In this document: one piece after another, positions 9,495 through 19,003 of the stretch
How the letters are laid out: each line of letters opens with the position of its first letter
Numbering within the stretch: the first letter of the stretch is position 1
Assembly: GCF_025961205.1 (NCBI RefSeq)
Contig: NZ_JAOQNH010000003.1
Location: forward strand, 826,501-890,500
Reading direction: 5' to 3'
Length of the DNA: 64,000 nucleotides
Source of the DNA: Azospirillum fermentarium
GTDB lineage: Bacteria; Pseudomonadota; Alphaproteobacteria; Azospirillales; Azospirillaceae
Program-made: the position numbers and the translations under genes
Notes under the pieces: generated by a model
Seen by the model: the letters and a program-made list of their open reading frames with translations, nothing else
Told to the model about the DNA's origin: nothing
Database searches by the model: none

Positions 9495-11014
9495 ATCTCG
9501 GCAGCCGGAACGGCGTTCGGATCGCCGAAGGCGGTTTCCCACGCCAGACCCGGCAGGGCGATGGACCGGCGCCCGCCACGGTCGGCACGGCACACGATGT
9601 GGCCGCGCTGTTCCATATAGGTCAGCAGCCGGCGGGCACGCCCCGCGGACCGGCTGCCGCAGGCCCGCGCCACCTCGTGGTCGGACGGGCACGGGTCGCC
9701 GTTCAGCGCCGCCCGCGCGATCATCAGATACACCCCCTGGATATCCTCCGACAGGCCGGACGCGATGGCCTGCACCTGTTCCCAATCGGGAACCTGGGCG
9801 GTGGCGGCATCGTCCACCCCCGCCCGCGCGGCGGCCAGACGGCGGCGGAAGGCCGGCAGGTCCAACGGCGGCCCCGCCACCCGGCGGATGCGGCAGCGCA
9901 CGAGAAAATCCTGATACAGCACGGCCACCGAGCGGAAGGCGGCGTCGGGATCGGCCAGCACCTCCTCCATCACCGCGTCGATCTGCGGGCCGGGATCGGG
10001 CGGCGGTTCGGCGGGCACGGCGTCGGCGGCGTCCCCGTCCGCAGCGGCGGCGGTTTCGCTGGCCAGCAGGATGGCCGGGCGCACGCGGGCAAGCTGTGCC
10101 ATCACCTCCGCCGTTGACGGCGCGGCGCGGCGCGGCGGCGGGGGCGGCGGCAGGGCCGGTCCGGTGCTGGTCAGAATAAGGCCGCGGGCATCCTCCACCG
10201 GCGTTTCCGGCAGGGGCAGCAGGCGCGGGCTGCCGCTGCGGGCCGCGGTCTCCACCGTACCGATGCGGATGGGCAGGGGCCGGCGCGACAGCGCGGGGCC
10301 AAGGGCGACGAAATGCCCGCGCTCCAGATCGCGGAAGCTTTCCGCCTGCCGCCGCTCCATGCCCAGGAGGTCGGCGGCGCGCGCCATGTCGATGTCGAGG
10401 AAGGTGCGGCCCATCAGGAAGTTGGAGGCTTCCGCCGCCACGTTCTTGGCCAGCTTGGCCAGACGCTGGGTGGCGATGACGCCGGCCAGCCCGCGCTTGC
10501 GCCCGCGGCACATCAGGTTGGTCATGGCGCCCAGGGACAGCTTGCGCGCCTCGTCCGACACCTCCCCGGCAGCGGCGGGGGCGAAGAGCTGCGCCTCGTC
10601 CACCACCACCAGCACGGGATACCAGTAATCGCGGTCGGCGTCGAACAGCCCGCCCAGGAAGGCGGCCGCCGCGCGCATCTGCGCCTCGGTATCCAGACCC
10701 TCCAGATTGAGGACGACGGACACGCGGTGCTGCCGCACCCGCCCGGCGATGCCCTGCAGCGCCCCTTCGGTGTGATCGGCGGCGTCCACCACCACATGGC
10801 CGAAACGGTCGGCCAGCGTGACGAAATCCCCCTCGGGATCGACGATGATCTGCTGCACCCAGGCCGCCGACTGTTCCACCAGCCGGCGCAGCAGGTGCGA
10901 TTTGCCCGACCCGGAATTGCCCTGCACCAGCAGGCGCGTCGCCAGCAACTCTTCCAGATCCAGCGCCGCGGGCGTGCCGCCCGTGGTCGTCCCCATCTCG
11001 ATCGCCAGCTTCAT
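9473..11014 (-). CDS. HerA/DUF87-type ATPase
   Basis: A 513-residue cytosolic P-loop ATPase. Walker A is GNSGSGKS (33-40), followed by QQIIVDPEGDF, a HerA/FtsK-like signature; Walker B is PVLVVVDEAQLF (about 133-144), and GLAGVIATQRLAKLAKNV is the sensor/arginine region typical of HerA-like helicases and conjugation-type ATPases. The C-terminal third (after about 285) is Pro/Ala-rich, then helical, with a possible winged-helix segment (SDHEVARACGSRSAGRARRLL, around 460). No NurA nuclease partner is adjacent. Proposed role: DNA-translocating or DNA-processing ATPase; the exact job is unknown. Confidence 0.82.
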   Translation of the reverse strand: MKLAIEMGTTTGGTPAALDLEELLATRLLVQGNSGSGKSHLLRRLVEQSAAWVQQIIVDPEGDFVTLADRFGHVVVDAADHTEGALQGIAGRVRQHRVSVVLNLEGLDTEAQMRAAAAFLGGLFDADRDYWYPVLVVVDEAQLFAPAAAGEVSDEARKLSLGAMTNLMCRGRKRGLAGVIATQRLAKLAKNVAAEASNFLMGRTFLDIDMARAADLLGMERRQAESFRDLERGHFVALGPALSRRPLPIRIGTVETAARSGSPRLLPLPETPVEDARGLILTSTGPALPPPPPPRRAAPSTAEVMAQLARVRPAILLASETAAAADGDAADAVPAEPPPDPGPQIDAVMEEVLADPDAAFRSVAVLYQDFLVRCRIRRVAGPPLDLPAFRRRLAAARAGVDDAATAQVPDWEQVQAIASGLSEDIQGVYLMIARAALNGDPCPSDHEVARACGSRSAGRARRLLTYMEQRGHIVCRADRGGRRSIALPGLAWETAFGDPNAVPAAEMDGAAAG

Positions 11015-11063
11015 GCCCGTCCCAACAAACCGTCCTGCCCGGAAAGCCGGCCTCTATACAGCA

Positions 11064-11092
11064 AAACCGCCGCCCGTGGGGAGCGGCGGTTT
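11064..11092 (-). terminator. Terminator of the CoA-transferase gene
   Basis: AAACCGCCGC (11064-11073) pairs with GCGGCGGTTT (11083-11092); read on the minus strand the stem ends in TTTT. It lies 24 bp after the stop of the minus-strand CoA-transferase. Confidence 0.7.
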
Positions 11093-11115
11093 CGCAACAG
11101 TCCGGCGGGAAACGG

Positions 11116-12627
11116 TTACTCCGCCGCCACCGCTTGGGCTTCCATCATCGACCCGGTGTTCTGGTAGCGGACGTGCCAGGAGAACGCCTCTTCCAGCAGG
11201 TGCGGCGTGTGCCCGCCCCGCTTCAGGGCGCGGCGGAAATAGTCGTCGGCCATGGCGCGGTAGGTGGGGTGGACGCAGTTGCGGATGATGATCTCCGCCC
11301 GTTCCCGCGGGGCCAGGCCACGCAGGTCGGCCAGCCCCACCTCGGTCACCAGAACGTCCACGTCGTGCTCGTTGTGGTCCACGTGGCTGACCATGGGCAC
11401 GATGGACGAGATGGCCCCGCCCTTGGCCAGCGACTTGGTGACGAACACCGCCAGATAGGCGTTGCGGGCGAAGTCACCCGACCCGCCGATGCCGTTCATC
11501 ATCTGGGTGCCGTTGACGTGGGTGGAGTTGACGTTGCCGTAGATGTCGCACTCCAGCGCCGTGTTGATGCCGATGACGCCCAGGCGGCGGATGACCTCCG
11601 GGTGGTTGGAGATCTCCTGCGGGCGCAGCAGCAGCCGGCCCTTGTAGCTGCCGATCCTGGGCAGCACCTCGGCATACTTGTCGGCGCTCAGCGTGATCGA
11701 CGAGCCGGACGCGAAGGTCAGCTTGCCGGCGTCGAACAGGTCAAAGGTGCTGTCCTGCAACACCTCGCTGTACATGGTCAGGTCGTGGAACGGCCCCTCG
11801 ATCAGGCCGTGCAGCACGGCGTTGGCGATGGTGCCGATGCCGGCCTGCAGCGGGTTCAGGCTGCGCGACAGCCGGCCCTTGCGCACCTCGCTCTCGAAGA
11901 ACTCGATCAGGTGGCCGGCGATGGCCTTGGTCTCGTCGTCGGGGGGCAGGATGTTGGCCGAGCTGTCCGCCTTGCGCGTCACCACGATGGCGGCGATCTT
12001 CGACGGGTCGATGGGGATATAGGGCAGGCCGGCGCGGCTTTCCGGCGTCACCACCGGGATCGGCTCGCGGAACGGACGGCGGGTGGGGATGTAGACGTCG
12101 TGCAGCCCCTCCAGCTCCAAGGGCTGGGTCAGGTTCAGCTCGATGATGACCTTTTCCGCCAGGATGGCGAAGGTGGCGGTGTTGCCGATGGAGGTGGTGG
12201 GGATGATGCCGCCGTTCTCGGTGATGGCGCAGGCCTCCACCACGGCGATGTCCACCGGCCCCATCTGGCGCGAGCGCAGCAGTTCGACGGTTTCCGACAG
12301 GTGCTGATCGACGAACATCACCTCGCCGCGGTTGATGGCGCGGCGCAGGACGGGATCGGCCTGGAACGGCAGGCGGCGGGCAAGCACGCCGGCTTCCGTC
12401 AGGATCTTGTCCACGTCGTTGCCCAGCGAGGCGCCGGTCATCAGCGTGATCTTCAGATTGTCGGTAGCGGCCCGCTCGGCCAGCGCCAGAGGCACGGCCT
12501 TGGCGTCACCGGCGCGGGTAAAGCCGCTCATGCCCACAGTCATGCCGTCCTTGATCAGCATGGCCGCTTCTTCCGGGGAAACCACCTTTCCCCAGAGCGA
12601 CTTCAAACGGATTCGATCCTGATACAT
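11116..12627 (-). CDS. Acetyl-CoA hydrolase/transferase family (succinyl-CoA:acetate CoA-transferase type)
   Basis: A 503-residue enzyme of the Cat1/AarC family, which swaps CoA between succinyl-CoA and acetate (or propionate) through a glutamyl-CoA thioester. The probable catalytic Glu is E288 in MYSEVLQDS; the oxyanion glycine region NGIGGSGDFARNAY and the GIGTIANAV segment are conserved. The ATG at 12627 is preceded by an in-frame TTG that is less likely. A single gene with its own terminator. In AarC-like enzymes the role is to assimilate or detoxify acetate linked to the TCA cycle; substrate specificity cannot be read here. Confidence 0.9.
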   Translation of the reverse strand: MYQDRIRLKSLWGKVVSPEEAAMLIKDGMTVGMSGFTRAGDAKAVPLALAERAATDNLKITLMTGASLGNDVDKILTEAGVLARRLPFQADPVLRRAINRGEVMFVDQHLSETVELLRSRQMGPVDIAVVEACAITENGGIIPTTSIGNTATFAILAEKVIIELNLTQPLELEGLHDVYIPTRRPFREPIPVVTPESRAGLPYIPIDPSKIAAIVVTRKADSSANILPPDDETKAIAGHLIEFFESEVRKGRLSRSLNPLQAGIGTIANAVLHGLIEGPFHDLTMYSEVLQDSTFDLFDAGKLTFASGSSITLSADKYAEVLPRIGSYKGRLLLRPQEISNHPEVIRRLGVIGINTALECDIYGNVNSTHVNGTQMMNGIGGSGDFARNAYLAVFVTKSLAKGGAISSIVPMVSHVDHNEHDVDVLVTEVGLADLRGLAPRERAEIIIRNCVHPTYRAMADDYFRRALKRGGHTPHLLEEAFSWHVRYQNTGSMMEAQAVAAE

Positions 12628-12785
12628 CAAGCGTCCCTACGGTTTCTTGGCAATTCTTGGGCAGTGCCAGGGGAGCGTTTCCGTTTATCTTTTCTTTCTT
12701 CATGCGTACGGCGAAATGATGTGTCCCCACAACAGACAGAATGGAATATCAGCGTCCTCTTACCCGCATACCGGTCCGTATGGTA

Positions 12786-13679
12786 TCAAGCCCTTTCCGC
12801 TTGGCTCAGAATCCAGCGGCGGAACGCGGCCAGCGGCGGGTATTGCCCCCGCGCCGGGGGATGGACGAGGTAGTACGAGCGCGCGCTGCGGTAGGGGGGA
12901 ACCACCATGGGCACCAGGGTGCCCGCCTGCAACTCCGCCTGGATCAGCAGCGTGGGCAGCAGCGCCACCCCCAGCCCGGCGATGGCCGCCTGGGCGGTGA
13001 TGGCGAACTGTTCGAAATGCATGCCGGTGCCGGCGTGGCGCCCGATGCCGTGGGCGGTGAACCATTCCATCCACGCATAGGCACGGCTGGTGGTGTGGAG
13101 CAGCGGCAATGCGGCGATGTCCGCCGGCCCCGCCACCGCATGAGCCGCATGGAAGGCGGGGGAGGCCACGGGCAGCACATCCTCCCCCATCAACCGGTCG
13201 CAGACGGCACCGGGCCAGTCGGGATCGCCGAAATGGATGGCGGCGTCGATCTCCGCCCCCCGAAAATCGAAGGGTTCCAGACGGGTGATGACGTGCAGGA
13301 TCACCTCCGGGTTCCTGGCCTGAAAATCGGGCAGCCGCGGCACCAGCCAGCGGGTGCCGAAGGTGGGCAGCACCGCCAGCGCCAGCACCCCGCCCTTGGG
13401 GGCAGCGATGACGCGCAGGCTGGCCGCCCCGATGCGGCGGAGCGCGTCGGCCACCGATTCCGCGTAATCCTGCCCCGCCGGCGTCAGGGCGACGCGCTGC
13501 CCCTCGCGCACGAACAGCGGACATCCCAGCAGGTCTTCCAGCGCCTTGATCTGGCGGCTGACCGCCCCTTGGGTCAGGCCAAGCTCCTGGCCCGCCGCGG
13601 TGAAGCTGCCGGTGCGGGCGGCGGCATCGAAGGCGGTCAGTGCGCTCATGGACGGCAGGTGGCGGCGGGGCGGCGGCAT
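12786..13679 (-). CDS. LysR-type regulator, GcvA-like
   Basis: A 297-residue regulator. The N-terminal helix-turn-helix shows the GcvA-like pattern (LPSMSALTAFDAAARTGSF, then LGLTQGAVSRQIKALEDLLG), and the effector domain begins around residue 90 (LALAVLPTFGTRWLVPRLPDF). It is divergent from the TPP-enzyme gene at 13819, with a perfect inverted repeat in the intergenic region; regulation of that gene is the natural inference. Confidence 0.9.
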   Translation of the reverse strand: MPPPRRHLPSMSALTAFDAAARTGSFTAAGQELGLTQGAVSRQIKALEDLLGCPLFVREGQRVALTPAGQDYAESVADALRRIGAASLRVIAAPKGGVLALAVLPTFGTRWLVPRLPDFQARNPEVILHVITRLEPFDFRGAEIDAAIHFGDPDWPGAVCDRLMGEDVLPVASPAFHAAHAVAGPADIAALPLLHTTSRAYAWMEWFTAHGIGRHAGTGMHFEQFAITAQAAIAGLGVALLPTLLIQAELQAGTLVPMVVPPYRSARSYYLVHPPARGQYPPLAAFRRWILSQAERA

Positions 13680-13709
13680 GAGGGGTTGCTCTCGGGAGTG
13701 GCGGTCGGA

Positions 13710-13728
13710 TCATGAGAATAACTCATGA
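13710..13728. promoter_or_regulatory. Candidate LysR operator between divergent LysR and TPP-enzyme genes
   Basis: A perfect inverted repeat TCATGAG-AATAA-CTCATGA with T-N11-A geometry, located 31 bp upstream of the LysR start. The core TGAG-N5-CTCA recurs at 35218-35230 beside another GcvA-like LysR gene. Confidence 0.55.
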
Positions 13729-13818
13729 CCAACGGAAAGGAAGTCGGTTGCGGCCCGCCCCCATCCCGGCCACACTGCCGGGCGTCGGGTGCATGATCCA
13801 GGGAACGGGTTGAGAGCC

Positions 13819-15474
13819 ATGAAAACGGGCGGGCAGTTGATCGTCGCGGCGCTGGAAGCGCAAGGGGTGCAGCGCGTCTACGGCGTGCCGGGCGAAAGCT
13901 ATCTGGCGGTGCTGGACGCGCTGCACGATTCCTCCATCCGCACGGTCATCACCCGCCACGAGAGCGGTGCCGCCATGATGGCGGAGGCGGAGGGCAAGCT
14001 GACGGGCCGTCCCGGCGTGTGCTTCGTCACCCGCGGCCCCGGCGCCACCAACGCCGCCGCCGGCATCCACGTGGCGCAGCAGGATTCCACCCCCCTGGTG
14101 GTCTTCGTCGGCCAGATCGAGCGCGCCATGCGCGGGCGCGATGCGTTCCAGGAGGTGGACTACCGCCAGATGTTCGGCGGCATGGCCAAATGGGTGGCGG
14201 AGATCGACAGCGCCGGGCGGGTGCCGGAGATGATCAGCCGCGCCTTCCACACCGCCATGAGCGGGCGCCCCGGCCCGGTGGTCCTGGCCCTGCCCGAGGA
14301 TATGCTGGTGGAAACCGCGGATGCGCCGGTGGCCGCCGCCGCCGTGGCCGCCGAATCCGCCCCCACCGGTTTCCAGACGCAGGAGGCCGCCCGGCTGCTG
14401 GCGGCGGCCAGGCGCCCGCTGGTGATCGCCGGGGGATCGCGCTGGACCGCGGACGCGGTGGCGGCGCTGCGGCCGTTCGCCGAGGCGTGGCGGGTGCCGG
14501 TGGCCTGTTCCTTCCGCCGGCAGATGCTGTTCGACCACACCCACCCGCTCTATGCCGGCGACGTGGGACTGGGCATCAATCCGAAGCTGGTGGCCCGCAT
14601 CAAGGACGCCGACCTGCTGGTCCTGCTGGGCGGACGGCTGTCGGAGGTGCCGTCCCAGAGCTATGGGCTTCTGGGCATCCCCGACCCCGGCGTGCCGGTG
14701 ATCCACGTGCACCCCGGTGCGGAGGAACTGGGCCGCGTCTACCGCCCCGCCCTGGCGGTGAACGCGGTGCCGGGCGCCTTCCTCGATGCGCTGGCCTCCC
14801 TGCCCGCCACCCCGGCGGCGGCGGACTGGGCCGCGGCGGCCAACGCCGACTACCACGCCTGGAGCGACACCCCGCCCACCACGCCGGGGGCAGTGCAGAT
14901 GGGGGCGGTGATGGCGTGGCTGCGCGACACGCTGCCCGAGGATGCGGTCATCACCAACGGCGCCGGGAACTACGCCACCTGGATTCACCGGTTCTGGCGC
15001 TTCCGCCGCTTCGGCACGCAACTGGCGCCGGTGTGCGGCAGCATGGGCTATGGCCTGCCCGCCGCCGTCGCCGCCAAGCTGGCGGCCCCGGAGAAGACCG
15101 TGGTGTGCTTTGCCGGCGACGGCTGCTTCCAGATGACCGGGCTGGAATTCGGCACCGCCGCGCAGGAAGGGGCCAACATCATCGTGGTGGTGGTGGACAA
15201 CGCCATGTACGGCACCATCCGCATGCACCAGGAACGGGACTATCCGGGCCGGGTCACCGGCACCGCGCTGCGCAACCCCGACTTCGCCGCCTTGGCCCGC
15301 GCCTATGGCGGCCACGGCGAAACGGTGGAGCGGACCGAGGAGTTCGCCCCCGCCTTCACCCGCGCGCAGAACGCCGGGCGTCCGGCGATCATTCATGTGA
15401 AGATCGACCCTGAAGCCCTCACCCCCACCCGCACCCTGTCCGAAATCCGCGCCGCGGGGAAACCGCGCCGATGA
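13819..15474 (+). CDS. Thiamine-pyrophosphate enzyme, acetolactate-synthase large-subunit-like
   Basis: A 551-residue protein with the three-domain TPP-enzyme layout. The activating Glu lies in VITRHESGAAMMAEAEG; a central NAD/FAD-fold domain is followed by the C-terminal TPP motif starting GDGCFQMTGLEFGT and ending at VVDNAMYGTI. The ATG at 13819 was preferred because the domain begins at MKTGGQLIVAAL. No small regulatory subunit or other ilv gene is near, so a biosynthetic acetolactate synthase is doubtful; an oxalyl-CoA-, sulfoacetaldehyde- or benzoylformate-type activity is equally possible. Likely controlled by the divergent LysR. Confidence 0.85.
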   Translation: MKTGGQLIVAALEAQGVQRVYGVPGESYLAVLDALHDSSIRTVITRHESGAAMMAEAEGKLTGRPGVCFVTRGPGATNAAAGIHVAQQDSTPLVVFVGQIERAMRGRDAFQEVDYRQMFGGMAKWVAEIDSAGRVPEMISRAFHTAMSGRPGPVVLALPEDMLVETADAPVAAAAVAAESAPTGFQTQEAARLLAAARRPLVIAGGSRWTADAVAALRPFAEAWRVPVACSFRRQMLFDHTHPLYAGDVGLGINPKLVARIKDADLLVLLGGRLSEVPSQSYGLLGIPDPGVPVIHVHPGAEELGRVYRPALAVNAVPGAFLDALASLPATPAAADWAAAANADYHAWSDTPPTTPGAVQMGAVMAWLRDTLPEDAVITNGAGNYATWIHRFWRFRRFGTQLAPVCGSMGYGLPAAVAAKLAAPEKTVVCFAGDGCFQMTGLEFGTAAQEGANIIVVVVDNAMYGTIRMHQERDYPGRVTGTALRNPDFAALARAYGGHGETVERTEEFAPAFTRAQNAGRPAIIHVKIDPEALTPTRTLSEIRAAGKPRR

Positions 15475-15479
15475 CCGGC

Positions 15480-17291
15480 CTATTCGGCACGCCCCCCATC
15501 GGTACGGACCAGGGTGTAGCCGGAAAACCGCAGCACCGGGCGGCCATCCTGCCAGCCCGCCACCAGCGGCCCGCCCTGGAGCGTGTCGCCGCCCATGGCC
15601 GCGGCGGCATCGTCCGACAGGGGGGTGAGCACCACGCTGCCCTCCCCCTTGTCGTAGCCGAAGGTGCGGCTGCTGCTGCGGACCCGCGCGGTCAGCACGC
15701 CCCGGTCGATGGTCAGGTCGAAGCGGTGGATGGTCAGCATGTCGTCGCCGTCGCTGCCGGTGTAGGTGCCCAGCCGCCCGCGCCAGGCATCGGGGATGGG
15801 GCCGTCCTCCAGCCGTTCGAACACCAGGGGGGCCTCACGCCCCTCCACCACCCCATAGCGGCGCCCGTCCACCGTCGCGAAACGCACGGCGGTGCCGGGC
15901 AGCGCGACGTCGAACAGCCCCAGGACCGCGGTGTGGACGGCGAAACGGTCTCCCGCCACCGGAATCAGATCCACCGCGCGGCCCAGCGCCGTGGTCTTCA
16001 GCCGGTTGCCCGCGGCGGTCATAGTGACGCGCTCGCCGAAAATGGCGTAATCACCGCTCAGCGCCGCCAGGACCGCGGGCGGCAGGGCCTGTTCCGCCGG
16101 CTCCGTCACGGGCGGCGGCGGGGGCGGAGCGATGCCGGTCTTGGCCTCCCGCGCCAGTTCCAGCGCCTTGGCGGCGACGGTCTTGACCAGTTCGGCGGCT
16201 CCTTCGTCGTTGGCCAGCACCACCACGCCCAGCTTGTGGGGGCGCGAGACAGCCACCAGGGCGTGGAAGCCGGGTGTCATGCCGCCGTGCCACGCCACCG
16301 GCCCGACACCGGGCACGTCGATCCCCGCCAGCAGCCAGTCGAGCCCCAGGCGGCGCCCGAAATTCAGCGGCAGGCCGGCGTATTGCGGCTGGAACATCTG
16401 GTCCAGCGTGGCCGGGCGCATCAGCGGGCGGCCATCGGGGCCGCGCCCGCCGTTCAGGACGAAGCGCAGGAAGCGCGCCAGATCGGCGGCGTCGGTCACC
16501 AGCCCGCCCGCGGGATCGTCGCGCAGGCCCACCGGCGGCACCGGCTCGCCCCGGCGGTGGCCGGTGACCACGGGGCCGCGGGCCGTGGCGGTGCGTTCGA
16601 ACGCGCTGGCGGTCATGCCCAGCGGGGCCAGCAGGGCATGGTCCATCGCCGCGGCGAACGGCTGGCCGCTGGCCCGCTCGATCATCCGGCCCAGAACGGC
16701 ATAGCCCAGGTTGGAATAGATGTAGCGGGTCTGGGGCGGGGCCAGCGGCGGCGTGCCGCGCACCAGCGCGTCCACGGCGGCCAGCGGCTGGGGTTCGGCC
16801 ACGAACATGCCGCGCAGGTGGTTGGGCGACAGGCCGCCATGGTGGGCCAGCAGGGCACGCACGGTGACGGGCCGCCCGGCCTCCTCCCGGACCACGCCCG
16901 GCAGCACGGTGGACACCGGGGCGTCCAGCCCGATGTCGCCCCGGTCCACCCGGCGCATGATCTCGGTGGCCGTCAGCAGCTTGGACACCGAGCCGACGCG
17001 GAAGCGGGCGCCGGTGTCCAGGGGCTGCCCCGCCGCACCCTGCCCGTACGCCCTGGACCACAGCACGCCGTTCTCATCGGTGACCGCCACCACCACGCCG
17101 GGGACCGCGGCGCGGGCCATCGCCCGCGGCACCAGCCAGTCGAGGGTCTCGGTCATGAAGCGGGTGTCGCCCGGCGCCACCGGCCCGGCCCGTTCCGGCA
17201 TGCCGGCGCAGGCGGCCAGGACGAGACACGCGGCCAGGGCCAGAAACCGGGCGCCCAAAGGACGGCCCCGCACGGGATGAACATCAGGCAT
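15480..17291 (-). CDS. Beta-lactamase-fold serine hydrolase lipoprotein (class C/PBP-like)
   Basis: A 603-residue predicted lipoprotein: the hydrophobic N-terminus ends in a lipobox LAAC (Cys28). The serine hydrolase domain carries the nucleophile motif SVSK (101-104) and the second motif YSN in YIYSNLGYAVLG, as in class C beta-lactamases, D-aminopeptidases and esterases. After about residue 400 come two non-catalytic beta domains, with a Pro-rich linker (APPPPPPVTEP) between. The ATG at 17291 gives the signal sequence directly. It is convergent with the TPP-enzyme gene (5 bp apart). Substrate unknown; cell-wall peptide or ester hydrolysis is likelier than antibiotic resistance. Confidence 0.82.
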   Translation of the reverse strand: MPDVHPVRGRPLGARFLALAACLVLAACAGMPERAGPVAPGDTRFMTETLDWLVPRAMARAAVPGVVVAVTDENGVLWSRAYGQGAAGQPLDTGARFRVGSVSKLLTATEIMRRVDRGDIGLDAPVSTVLPGVVREEAGRPVTVRALLAHHGGLSPNHLRGMFVAEPQPLAAVDALVRGTPPLAPPQTRYIYSNLGYAVLGRMIERASGQPFAAAMDHALLAPLGMTASAFERTATARGPVVTGHRRGEPVPPVGLRDDPAGGLVTDAADLARFLRFVLNGGRGPDGRPLMRPATLDQMFQPQYAGLPLNFGRRLGLDWLLAGIDVPGVGPVAWHGGMTPGFHALVAVSRPHKLGVVVLANDEGAAELVKTVAAKALELAREAKTGIAPPPPPPVTEPAEQALPPAVLAALSGDYAIFGERVTMTAAGNRLKTTALGRAVDLIPVAGDRFAVHTAVLGLFDVALPGTAVRFATVDGRRYGVVEGREAPLVFERLEDGPIPDAWRGRLGTYTGSDGDDMLTIHRFDLTIDRGVLTARVRSSSRTFGYDKGEGSVVLTPLSDDAAAAMGGDTLQGGPLVAGWQDGRPVLRFSGYTLVRTDGGRAE

Positions 17292-17493
17292 CAAACCGCA
17301 TCCTTGTGGAAAAGCCGTCCCCTGCCGTTCTCCTACAGGGTGTGGACCGGACCGGCAAGGGGCGCCGTGCCGCAGCTCCGGCGGCCCTTTCCGGGGATCC
17401 CCCGTTCTTTTCCTGTTTCCCTTTGTTTTCCCGCTTCCTCGGGCCGATTTTCGGGCCATCCTTCGCGCTGACGACCTGTCTGGAGTTTTGCCG

Positions 17494-18999
17494 ATGTCAC
17501 CCCATGATCTTCTCTCCCGCCTCGGCGTCACCCTCGCCGCCCCCGGCATCCCCGGCCTGACCGCGCGGTCCCCCATCGACGGGGCGGTGCTGGGCACGGT
17601 GCCCACCGCCACCGCCGACGATGTGCAGGCCGCGCTGGAACGGTCGCACGCCGCGTTCCTGGCGTGGCGGGCGGTGCCGGCCCCGCGGCGCGGCGAGCTG
17701 ATCCGCCTGCTGGGCGAGGAGCTGCGCGCGGCCAAGGACGACCTGGGCCTGCTGGTCACGCTGGAGGCCGGGAAGATCGTTCAGGAGGGCCTGGGCGAGG
17801 TACAGGAGATGATCGACATCTGCGACTTCGCGGTCGGTCTGTCGCGCCAGCTCTACGGCCTGACCATCGCGTCGGAGCGGCCCGGCCATTCCATGCGCGA
17901 AACCTGGCATCCCATGGGGCCGTGCGGCGTCATCAGCGCCTTCAACTTCCCCGTGGCGGTGTGGGCGTGGAACGCGGCGCTGGCGCTGGTGTGCGGCGAT
18001 CCGGTGGTGTGGAAGCCGTCGGAAAAGACGCCCCTGACGGCGCTGGCCTGCGCCGCGTTGTTCGAACGGGCGGTGGCCCGCTTCGGCGATGCGTCGGCGG
18101 ACCTGCTGATCGTGCTGAACGGCGGGCGTGACGTGGGCGAGGCGATTGCCGCATCGCCGCTGGTGCCCATCGTGTCGGCCACCGGCTCCACCCGCATGGG
18201 CCGCGCCGTGGCCGCGGTGGTGGCGGAACGGTTCGGGCGCCCGATCCTGGAGCTGGGCGGCAACAACGCCATGATCGTGGCGCCCAGCGCCGATCTGGAC
18301 ATGGCGGTGCGGGCCATCGTGTTCTCGGCGGTCGGCACCTGCGGCCAGCGCTGCACCACGCTGCGCCGGCTGATCGTCCACCGCAGCGTCAAGGACACGC
18401 TGGTGGCCCGGCTCGCGGCGGCCTACGCCACCATTCCCATCGGCGACCCGCGGGAGGCCGGCACCCTGATCGGCCCGCTGGTGGACGAAGGCGCGTTCCA
18501 GGCCATGCAGCAGGCGCTGGAACAGGCCAAGGCCCAGGGCGGCACCCTCGTCCAGGGCGGCGCGCGGGCGCTGGCCGACCGCTTCCCCCATGGCTGGTAC
18601 GTGGCCCCGGCCATCGTGGCGATGCCGGAACAGTCGGCGGTGGTGCGGCACGAGACCTTCGCCCCCATCCTCTACGTCCTGGCCTATGACACGCTGGACG
18701 AGGCGATTGCGCTGCAGAACGCCGTGCCCCAGGGGCTGTCGTCCTGCATCTTCTCCACCGACGTGCGCGAGACGGAGCGGTTCCTGTCGGCCACCGGCTC
18801 CGACTGCGGCATCGCCAACGTCAACATCGGCCCCAGCGGGGCGGAGATCGGCGGCGCCTTCGGCGGGGAAAAGGAAACCGGCGGCGGGCGCGAATCCGGC
18901 TCCGACGCGTGGAAGGGCTACATGCGGCGGCAGACGGCGACGGTGAACTATTCCTCGGCCCTGCCGCTGGCCCAGGGCATCCGGTTCGAGGTGGGGTAA
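17494..18999 (+). CDS. amaB: Aldehyde dehydrogenase, aminoadipate-semialdehyde/P6C type
   Basis: A 501-residue NAD(P)-dependent aldehyde dehydrogenase of the ALDH7 (antiquitin) group. Signatures: FNFPVAVWAWN, the ELGGNNA segment with the general-base Glu, the catalytic Cys in GTCGQRCTTLRR, and the C-terminal GAFGGEKETGGGRESGSDAWK typical of the group that oxidises aminoadipate semialdehyde/piperideine-6-carboxylate to aminoadipate. The next gene begins 4 bp downstream and encodes an AmaA-type oxidase, the same pairing as in Pseudomonas lysine degradation. ATG at 17494 chosen; a TTG two codons earlier is in frame. Confidence 0.85.
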   Translation: MSPHDLLSRLGVTLAAPGIPGLTARSPIDGAVLGTVPTATADDVQAALERSHAAFLAWRAVPAPRRGELIRLLGEELRAAKDDLGLLVTLEAGKIVQEGLGEVQEMIDICDFAVGLSRQLYGLTIASERPGHSMRETWHPMGPCGVISAFNFPVAVWAWNAALALVCGDPVVWKPSEKTPLTALACAALFERAVARFGDASADLLIVLNGGRDVGEAIAASPLVPIVSATGSTRMGRAVAAVVAERFGRPILELGGNNAMIVAPSADLDMAVRAIVFSAVGTCGQRCTTLRRLIVHRSVKDTLVARLAAAYATIPIGDPREAGTLIGPLVDEGAFQAMQQALEQAKAQGGTLVQGGARALADRFPHGWYVAPAIVAMPEQSAVVRHETFAPILYVLAYDTLDEAIALQNAVPQGLSSCIFSTDVRETERFLSATGSDCGIANVNIGPSGAEIGGAFGGEKETGGGRESGSDAWKGYMRRQTATVNYSSALPLAQGIRFEVG

Positions 19000-19003
19000 G
19001 GGG

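Noticed and set aside
12640-12680. A sigma-54-like pair (TGGCAC and TTGC) upstream of the CoA-transferase
   Set aside because: The spacing between the two parts on the minus strand is 10 bases instead of 5, so it does not fit the -24/-12 consensus.
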